A stretch of DNA of 64,000 nt from Streptomyces aculeolatus. Its GTDB lineage: Bacteria > Actinomycetota > Actinomycetes > Streptomycetales > Streptomycetaceae. The notes under the pieces are model-generated. The model searched no databases and was not told the origin of the DNA. It saw only the letters and a list, made by a program, of their open reading frames with translations. The stretch covers positions 372,001 to 436,000 of the forward strand of contig NZ_JAINRD010000004.1 in NCBI RefSeq assembly GCF_020400605.1, in the 5' to 3' direction. Position 1 is the first letter of the stretch. Every line of letters begins with the position of its first letter. The translations under genes were made by a program, and so were the position numbers. Below are positions 58,491 through 64,000 of the stretch, one piece after another.

Positions 58491-60223
58491 TCCCCAGCGT
58501 CAACGAGTCCGGTTCGCGGACCATCGGACTCCTCGCCTACCTCTACGGCCCCGGCAAGGCCGAGGAGCACACCGACCCGCACCTCGTGGCCTCCTTCGAC
58601 GGCATGTCCCCCGACCCCGGCCGCGACCCGAACGCCACCCTCAAGAACCTCCAGCAACTCCTCGACCAGCCGGTGATGGCCGTCGCCCGGCACGCCCGCC
58701 CGGCCAAGCACGTGTGGCACACCTCCGTGCGCGCTGACCCCAGGGACCGGGTCTTGTCTGACGAGGACTGGGCCGTCATCGCCCGCCGGATCGTCGCCGC
58801 CACCGGCATCGACCCCGGCGGCGGACAGCCCGGCTGCCGCTGGGCCGCGATACGGCACGCGGACGACCACATCCACATCGTCGCCACCCTCGTCACCGAA
58901 GACGGCCACCGCCCCGACGACTACCGCTCCGGCACACGAGCACAGGCCGAAGCCCGCCTCATCGAGAAGGATCTCGGCCTGCGCCAGGTCGCCCCCGGCG
59001 ACGGCACCGCAGCACAGCGGCCCACCAGCGCCGAACGCCACAAGGCAAAACGGCAGGGCCGCGAACGTACCGCCCGCGAAGAACTGCGCGAGACGGTACG
59101 GCAGGCGGTGGCCGGCGCGACCAGCGAAGACGAGTTCTTCGACCGGCTCGCCGACGCCGGTCTCCTCATCCGCAAGCGCGCCGCTCCCTCCGGCGACCTC
59201 CTCGGATACAAGGTCGCGCTGCCCGAGGACCGGAACAAGGACGGTCAGCCGGTGTTCTATCCGGGCGCGCGCCTTGCCCCGGACCTCTCGCTGCCCCGCG
59301 TCCGGGAGCGCTTCACAGGCGGCACCCTGCGAGAGGGCGAGCGTGGTCCCCGCCCGCAAGACGCCGCAGGCGCAAGGACGGGGGCTCCGGCGACCGCCCG
59401 ACGCCAGGTGGCATCGGCTGCCTGGCGGGCCGTGCTCGTCGTCGAGCACGGCGACGACCGGGTTGCCGCTGCCGACATCGCCGCAGCCGGCGAAGTCCTC
59501 GACGCGCTGGCGAAGACGTCCGCCGCCCACACCCGCCGCGAACTCCGGGACGCGGCGACCGCCTTCGAACGGGCTTCGCGCTCCCACATCCGCGCCGTAC
59601 GCGGACACGACCGCGCCCTGCGCAAGGCAGCGCGCGACCTCGTCCACGGCGGTCCCGCACTCGGCTACGGCGAAGACGGCGCCACCACCGCCATGGCCAT
59701 CGACATGCTGTTCTTCCTCATCACCACCACCGCGCACTGGCACGCGAAGAAAGGCCACGCACAGCAGGCCGCCGCCGCCCGCCAAGCCGCCGCACACCTG
59801 CGCTCCGCCTACCGGGCAGCCGCCCCTGCACCGCTGGCGACACTGGCACAGCGCGGACGGCGCCTTCCCCAACCGCAGCAGCAGCGCCACGCCGCCCAGC
59901 TCCGCGAGGCCCTGCCGGAACTGGCCGAGCAGATCCTCAGCGAACCCGGCTGGTACGCCCTCGCGGCGACCCTCGCCGACGCCCAACGCGCCGGCCACGA
60001 CCCGACCGCCCTGCTGGCCCGGGCCGCCCGACGCCGTGAACTGGACACCGCGGAGTCCGTCAGCGACGTCCTCGTCTGGCGGCTGCGCCGCACCGCCAAC
60101 CTGCCCCTGGAAACCCCAGAGCGCGCCCCGAGCGCCACGCGGAACTCGCCACCCACGCCAAGGCCGTCTCCGCGTCGAGCAGCACGTACGGCGCGCTCCG
60201 GCAACGGAACCACCGGGTCATAG
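58487..60223 (+). CDS. HUH relaxase (MobA/TraA-like)
   Basis: 578 residues from GTG 58487. The three-His metal site is IRHADDHIHIV (His124, His128, His130). Candidate nicking tyrosines are in GLLAYLYGPGK (Tyr18, Tyr20). The catalytic domain ends near residue 300; the rest is helical, without helicase motifs, and ends in a basic Pro/Arg tail. It should nick oriT and lead the strand into a recipient. No coupling ATPase or secretion gene is in the window, so export depends on genes to the right or a helper. Confidence 0.88.
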   Translation: MIPSVNESGSRTIGLLAYLYGPGKAEEHTDPHLVASFDGMSPDPGRDPNATLKNLQQLLDQPVMAVARHARPAKHVWHTSVRADPRDRVLSDEDWAVIARRIVAATGIDPGGGQPGCRWAAIRHADDHIHIVATLVTEDGHRPDDYRSGTRAQAEARLIEKDLGLRQVAPGDGTAAQRPTSAERHKAKRQGRERTAREELRETVRQAVAGATSEDEFFDRLADAGLLIRKRAAPSGDLLGYKVALPEDRNKDGQPVFYPGARLAPDLSLPRVRERFTGGTLREGERGPRPQDAAGARTGAPATARRQVASAAWRAVLVVEHGDDRVAAADIAAAGEVLDALAKTSAAHTRRELRDAATAFERASRSHIRAVRGHDRALRKAARDLVHGGPALGYGEDGATTAMAIDMLFFLITTTAHWHAKKGHAQQAAAARQAAAHLRSAYRAAAPAPLATLAQRGRRLPQPQQQRHAAQLREALPELAEQILSEPGWYALAATLADAQRAGHDPTALLARAARRRELDTAESVSDVLVWRLRRTANLPLETPERAPSATRNSPPTPRPSPRRAARTARSGNGTTGS

Positions 60224-60346
60224 TGAGCAGCCGCCGAAGCGAAGGCTCGACGGCCACCGGCACCACCCCCGCGGACTGCAGACCTTCGAGCCCAAGACAC
60301 CACCACAGGACCCGACACGATCTACGAGGAAGGGGAGGACGACAGG

Positions 60347-60796
60347 GTGTTTCACCGGATACGCCGCCGGGCCGCCGAGCCGAGCGAGGCCGAGCGCCGG
60401 TTCTTCGAACGGGCGATGCAGATGGACGGGCAGGTACCGCCGGAGGTCGAGCGGATGCGCGCGGAACTGCAGAACGCCGCGCCGGCACCGGCACCGGCTG
60501 GGGACGACTTCCTCCCGCCGGAGCTGCGGGTGCCCAGCCACGACCAACTCGACGGCCGGATGATGCCCTGGCCGCAACCGCTCGCCCTCGACGGCGAGCT
60601 GGTGACCTGCACCGGGTGCGGCGCGTACCGGGACTGGCTGATCCTGTCCACCCGCGATCAGATCTGGCTCCGGTGCCGGGCGGGACACCAGCACCACGAG
60701 ACCCGCCTGGACACCGCCTGGTACAACCGGCACGCCGGTCCCGCGGACGCCACGCACGCGACGTTCGAGGACTGCCTGCGCCACCTCGGGCACTGA
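60347..60796 (+). CDS. Hypothetical protein with zinc-ribbon-like motif
   Basis: 149 residues from GTG 60347 with GGGGAGGACG. A charged helix (AEPSEAERRFFERAMQMDGQ) is followed by LVTCTGCGAYRDWLIL and IWLRCRAGH, giving CxxC and C-x2-GH ligands of a zinc ribbon. It ends FEDCLRHLGH. Proteins like this trail relaxase genes in Streptomyces elements. No enzyme activity is suggested. Confidence 0.65.
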   Translation: MFHRIRRRAAEPSEAERRFFERAMQMDGQVPPEVERMRAELQNAAPAPAPAGDDFLPPELRVPSHDQLDGRMMPWPQPLALDGELVTCTGCGAYRDWLILSTRDQIWLRCRAGHQHHETRLDTAWYNRHAGPADATHATFEDCLRHLGH

Positions 60797-61186
60797 CACC
60801 CGCCCCTACGACCCCACCGGGCCCGAAGGCCCGAACCGCCACCGCCCAGCATCAACAGGGCGTTCCACGCCCGTGCGCATCGCCACCGCCCTCGGCGTCA
60901 CCGCAGCCCGCTCTCCTGACGATGCCTGCCTGCGCCTACCGAGGATCCACCGTGAAAGCGGCACTCGTGAGAGAGCACCAATCACGTGATGACACTGGGA
61001 GCCTGCCAGCCGCACGCGCATTCTGTCGCGACACTGATCAGGTTCGCAATTGAAGCTCTAGAACTGCAATGCAACCTGTAGCCTGACTGCAAGTTGCGCT
61101 TCAACTCCACCTGCAAGTGGCGTGGAGGCGCAGCCCCACGGGACGGGCCGGCCCCGAAGGGCCGACCCGCAAACGGTGCCGCCGGA
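60797..61186. other. Gap with phased CTGCAA repeats
   Basis: 390 bp without a supported gene. CTGCAA occurs at 61064, 61087 and 61111, spaced 23 and 24 bp; two copies continue as CTGCAAGTTGC and CTGCAAGTGGC. The stretch around 61040-61110 is relatively A/T-rich. The repeats could bind a regulator or initiator. Confidence 0.4.
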
Positions 61187-61282
61187 CTAGCGGCTGAGCC
61201 AACCGATCAGGTCCAGGTAGAGCTGGCCCGTTGCGATCAGCAGGCTCCAGTACGCATAGTCCGGCGGTTCTCCTTGCCTCAT
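61187..61282 (-). CDS. 31-residue peptide with very strong ribosome binding site
   Basis: ATG 61282 is preceded by GGGGGAAGGAGGTGAGAG, the most perfect Shine-Dalgarno in the window. The 31-codon frame starts MRQGEPPDYAYW, continues SLLIATGQLYLDLIGWLS and ends at TAG 61187. It has an amphipathic or membrane-associating second half with two Trp and two Tyr pairs. No homologue comes to mind. It is monocistronic on the minus strand between the transfer module and the secreted-protein gene. Confidence 0.6.
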   Translation of the reverse strand: MRQGEPPDYAYWSLLIATGQLYLDLIGWLSR

Positions 61283-62077
61283 CTCTCACCTCCTTCCCCC
61301 GACCGGAGGAGAGGACTGGCAAGGATCAACCGTCTGATCAAACCCTAGGTGGCATATCTGACCGTCCTACGCCGTCGACCGGAAAGTCTCCGTTTCTCAC
61401 CAGATCTCGACCGACAGCGCAAGAGGGCGACATCAAGACGCTCTATGCGCGTTCCTATCTGTCGAATATTGATCGGCCTTCCCGACGCTCCGATCGTTCG
61501 GAACTTGCCAGTGGCATAAAGAATGGGCGAAGTGGCACCGGACAGCGACGGCATGAAGACGACCGGGACCCGTTCGGCCACGGCTGGGCGAGCCGGCGAC
61601 GTACCGTCGGCCATCACCCGCCGCCCCGCGTTGATCAGCTTGGCGCGCGGGTCTGCCGACAGACCATGGGCGCTGTCCGTCCGGATGACCAGCGGGACCC
61701 AGGGACGGCCCCTGCGATGTGTGCCGCATCGTTGCGGGAGCTGCAGGCCGCTGCGGGGGCGACGAACACTGCGAGGGCATGAGTAAAGCCCGGCCTCCCG
61801 CGAACGGGAGACCGGGCTTTGTCGGGGGTTCTGGGCAGTCGGGAGCCTTGCTCGCCTGTAGACCCCAGGCGGCGGGGACGGGAAGTGCGTGCCCTGGTCG
61901 CACGGTCCTCTCCGCGGTGGTGCCGCGCGGCCGGTCATGGTGCCGACCGGTGCTCGTCGAACAACGCTGCGGTCTGCTCCCACCAGGTCTCGTGCAGGGC
62001 GGGGTTCTCCCGGGCCTGGCGGCATAGCCTGCGGTGCTCGCCTATCTGTCCGTTCAATCCAGGTTGACGGATGGCGG
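61283..62077. other. Gap with terminator and a doubtful coding remnant
   Basis: About 800 bp. A minus-strand stretch near 61530-61700 reads VIRTDSAHGLSADPRAKLIN and on, with good codon bias but no start or known family. Opposite it, a plus-strand frame ends ASLRELQAAAGATNTARA with a stop 1-5 bp before the terminator at 61785. Either may be the tail of a decayed gene; I cannot choose. Confidence 0.35.
61785..61820. terminator. Rho-independent terminator
   Basis: AAAGCCCGG-C-CTCCCG pairs with CGGGAG-A-CCGGGCTTT around the loop CGAA, with one internal mismatch. A T-rich end on either strand makes it usable in both directions. It separates the secreted-protein gene (minus) from the stretch to its left. 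Confidence 0.85.
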
Positions 62078-62599
62078 CTACAGCTGCCGCGGCACCAGGG
62101 CGTTGCTCGGGTCGGACATCTGCGAGCTTTCACACGTCGGGCTGATCGGGTCGTCGCTGCAGTTGTACATGTAGCCGATCCGGACGGTGAACTTCTCTGC
62201 GCCTCGGACCTTGTCCAACTGGTACTGGTACGAGCAGCCGCCGGAGCCGAAGTCCTCACTCGCGCAGACCCGGACGTTGTACACCCAGGGGTCGCCGGTG
62301 TCGTTCCACGACCAGTAGTGGACGCCCACACCGTCGGCCTCGATCCGGATGTGCTTGAACGCGCCGGCCGGAATGCTGTCCGGACGGACCGGGCGTTCGA
62401 ACTTCAGGCTGACCACGCCGGACTCATCCGGCGCGCAGGGCGCCTGGCATCCCGCCACGGTCGCGTCGAGCAGGTTGATCGGCGGCGGCTTCGGTGCGGT
62501 GGTGTCGGCGGCATCCGCCGCCGGGGACCCGGCCAGCAGCAAGCCCGCCGTCGCCAGCGCCGCCCCGAGAGCCTTGGCCATACGTGCATGCGTGCGCAT
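62078..62599 (-). CDS. Secreted protein, function unknown
   Basis: 173 residues from ATG 62599 with AAGGAG. A Sec signal peptide is clear (RTHARMAKALGAALATAG then LLLAGSPAADAADTT; cleavage probably after ADA). The mature part has six Cys in pairs (VAGCQAPCAPDE, CASEDFGSGGCSYQY, CSDDPISPTCESS), consistent with disulfides outside the cell, and alternating hydrophobic residues as in a beta-sandwich. No domain that I recognise. Confidence 0.78.
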   Translation of the reverse strand: MRTHARMAKALGAALATAGLLLAGSPAADAADTTAPKPPPINLLDATVAGCQAPCAPDESGVVSLKFERPVRPDSIPAGAFKHIRIEADGVGVHYWSWNDTGDPWVYNVRVCASEDFGSGGCSYQYQLDKVRGAEKFTVRIGYMYNCSDDPISPTCESSQMSDPSNALVPRQL

Positions 62600-62930
62600 A
62601 CAGCATCTCCTTGTGTCGAATGGACGAAGCACGAGACCCACGCCTTGTGTCGCATGCGTCCCGCACCCCCGTACGGCCCTCGGATCCGGCGCGTTCAACA
62701 AGCGATTTCTAGCAGTGCTTGGGCGGGTTCACGACTTCCGACAGCGGTTGTTCACAGCTGTCCTTCGACGATGAAGTCAGTCGGTTTCAGCACTTTTACC
62801 TGGCCGGGCTGACTCCGTCGTCAAGGCGTCGGGGCGGCCGGGGGGCCCTGGCAGATGTCGCAGTAGGGTCCCGTCACCGCTCGTCAAAGCGACCTGAGGT
62901 TGACGCAGGGCCTCAGGCTGACACAGGGTG

Positions 62931-63869
62931 TCATCGGTCGTTCTCCTCGGCCAGGGCGCGCAGCAGGGCGGCGGTCTGGGTGTCGGTGAGCCCGGTGCCG
63001 TCGGCGCGGCGGCGGGCGTCTTCGGCGGGGCCGCGCTCCGCGTCAAGGGCAAGGAGCGCGGCGGGCAAGTCGCTGGCGGGTGTGGTCCCGGCTGGGTGGC
63101 CGAGGCAGATGAGCGGCTCGGGCAGGTCGGGACACCGGGGGCACTGCAGGGCGTCGGTTCGCGCGGCGGCCTGGTCCAGCGCGGTGACCAGGTGCCGGAT
63201 GTGCACGGCCTCGGCGTCTTCGACACGGGAGTCGAGGAGCATCGCGGGGCGGCTGAAGATCATATGGAGTCTCTCGGCTTCGCCTTCCACACTGCGGTGC
63301 CTGCCTGCCGCGCTCAGCAGGGCGGCCAGGACGGCTCGTGCCTGGCCGCTGCGCAGCCCTCCGCTGCCGGTCGGCCATGCCGATACGGCGGCCGGCCAGA
63401 TCCGCATCAACGCCGCCCGCAGGGCGTGCAGGACTTCGACGCGGTGGGCCACGGCCGCGCGGTGGGCGTGCGCCACGATCCGAAGTGCCTGTGCCTCCGG
63501 CGAGGAGGCCACAAGTGAACGGCCCTCCCCCGCCAGGGTCATCGAGGCGATCAGCCGCGCGTCGACGCGGTCAGATTTGGCGGTCCCCAGGGCCGCGCGG
63601 TGGCGGGCGGCACGAGCGGGGTCCACCTGCACGACCTCCATTCCCGACGCCGCCAGCGCCCGGGCGAACACCAGGTTCACGTCCTCGATGCCGGTCACCG
63701 TGGCACGCCACCGGCGCGACAGCGGCGCAAGGAACTCCCGGAAGTGGGCGACGGGGTCCGGGCTCTCGGCGTAGACGATGCGCGTTTCCCCGACGACCTT
63801 CCCAGACCGGTCTAGGACAGCGAAGTCGAGCCACCGATCCGACCAGTCGCACCCGGCGACCAGCAACAA
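62931..63869 (-). mobile_element. IS110-type transposase (DEDD domain)
   Basis: 312 residues. The N-terminal DEDD/RuvC-like domain is clear: VAGCDWSDRWLDFAVLD (first Asp), VTGIEDVNLVFARAL, VQVDPARAARHR, and KSDRVDARLIASM (Asp pair). The helical middle follows. The C-terminal Tnp_20 domain with the catalytic Ser was not recognised, so the protein is either truncated or of a divergent group. No terminal inverted repeats are expected for IS110. A further coding tail lies directly upstream. Confidence 0.75.
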
Positions 63870-63926
63870 ACCACCTCCCAGCGGAGAACGAAGAGCGTTT
63901 CCAGACGGCGAGCCAGACCCCGTGTC

Positions 63927-64000
63927 CTAGCCGGCGGGCGTCCACAGGAGCCGCTCGCGGGTCACCTCGGGCACCACCCGGCGCAGGACCGACGCCGTCG
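63927..64000 (-). CDS. C-terminal tail of an unidentified gene (runs off right edge)
   Basis: The last 23 codons of a minus-strand gene are visible, ending RRVVPEVTRERLLWTPAG and TAG. Codon bias is good. Its stop lies 58 bp before the transposase start, so the two are probably cotranscribed. The family cannot be told from this tail. Confidence 0.55.
   Translation of the reverse strand, partial: TASVLRRVVPEVTRERLLWTPAG

Noticed and set aside
61345..62331. 328-codon minus-strand frame opposite the terminator
   Set aside because: It reads through a strong terminator and only a short central part looks protein-like; at most a decayed remnant.

Overview
The window looks like a Streptomyces chromosome (or a close actinomycete). 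It is GC-rich with G/C-biased third codon positions and many GTG and TTG starts. It carries a complete conservon operon, a WhiB protein, DUF574-type methyltransferases, XRE regulators with large sensor domains, and an SpdB/MobC/relaxase transfer block. Everything here was read from sequence by eye; family names rest on remembered motifs, not on searches.

Layout. Positions 1-811 hold the start of a dynamin-type GTPase (minus strand), presumably core chromosome. A tRNA-Arg(TCT) gene at 1106-1178 abuts a tyrosine integrase and an excisionase (1436-3006), the classic left end of an integrative element. No second copy of the tRNA 3' end was seen to the right, so the element probably runs past 64 kb, unless it has decayed.

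3-12 kb is accessory DNA: a lipoprotein, a frameshifted Crp/Fnr regulator, a LexA-like winged-helix regulator, an ATP-grasp enzyme followed by a 39-residue hydrophobic peptide, a CPBP-type membrane protein, a broken STAND ATPase, a NUDIX hydrolase and a HAD phosphatase. Three of these genes (LexA-like, ATP-grasp, CPBP) share an unusual 21-23 bp motif 55-75 bp upstream of their starts, which suggests a local regulon.

12.8-17.9 kb is a conservon on the minus strand (sensor kinase, roadblock, DUF742, GTPase, P450), all genes overlapping. 18-37.5 kb is a mosaic of regulators and nucleotide-handling genes: XRE proteins, SLOG-fold proteins, NUDIX hydrolases, a HAD phosphatase, a DEDD exonuclease, a phosphotransferase and an RsbW-like ATPase, with several gene remnants.

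37.6-44.8 kb is the most coherent candidate for an undescribed pathway. It encodes a TauD-like dioxygenase, a sugar-transfer-type ATP-grasp ligase, a nucleotidyltransferase, a complete second cysteinyl-tRNA synthetase with Asp at a zinc-ligand position, a prolyl-4-hydroxylase-like dioxygenase and an ABC exporter. The genes are co-directional and tightly packed or overlapping, apart from a 315 bp gap before the exporter. 44.9-52.4 kb adds an orphan DUF5753 protein, a 2H phosphoesterase, a methyltransferase, a protein with four tandem NUDIX domains and two MmyB-type regulators.

53.5-60.8 kb is a replication/transfer module: a leader peptide and HTH protein with iteron-like repeats, a Cys-rich-tail protein, WhiB, an SpdB-like membrane protein carrying perfect GC-rich palindromes, MobC with an oriT-like hairpin cluster, and an HUH relaxase. 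The right end has a 31-residue peptide gene with a very strong ribosome binding site, a secreted protein and an IS110-type transposase. No FtsK/TraB or type IV secretion genes lie in the window.
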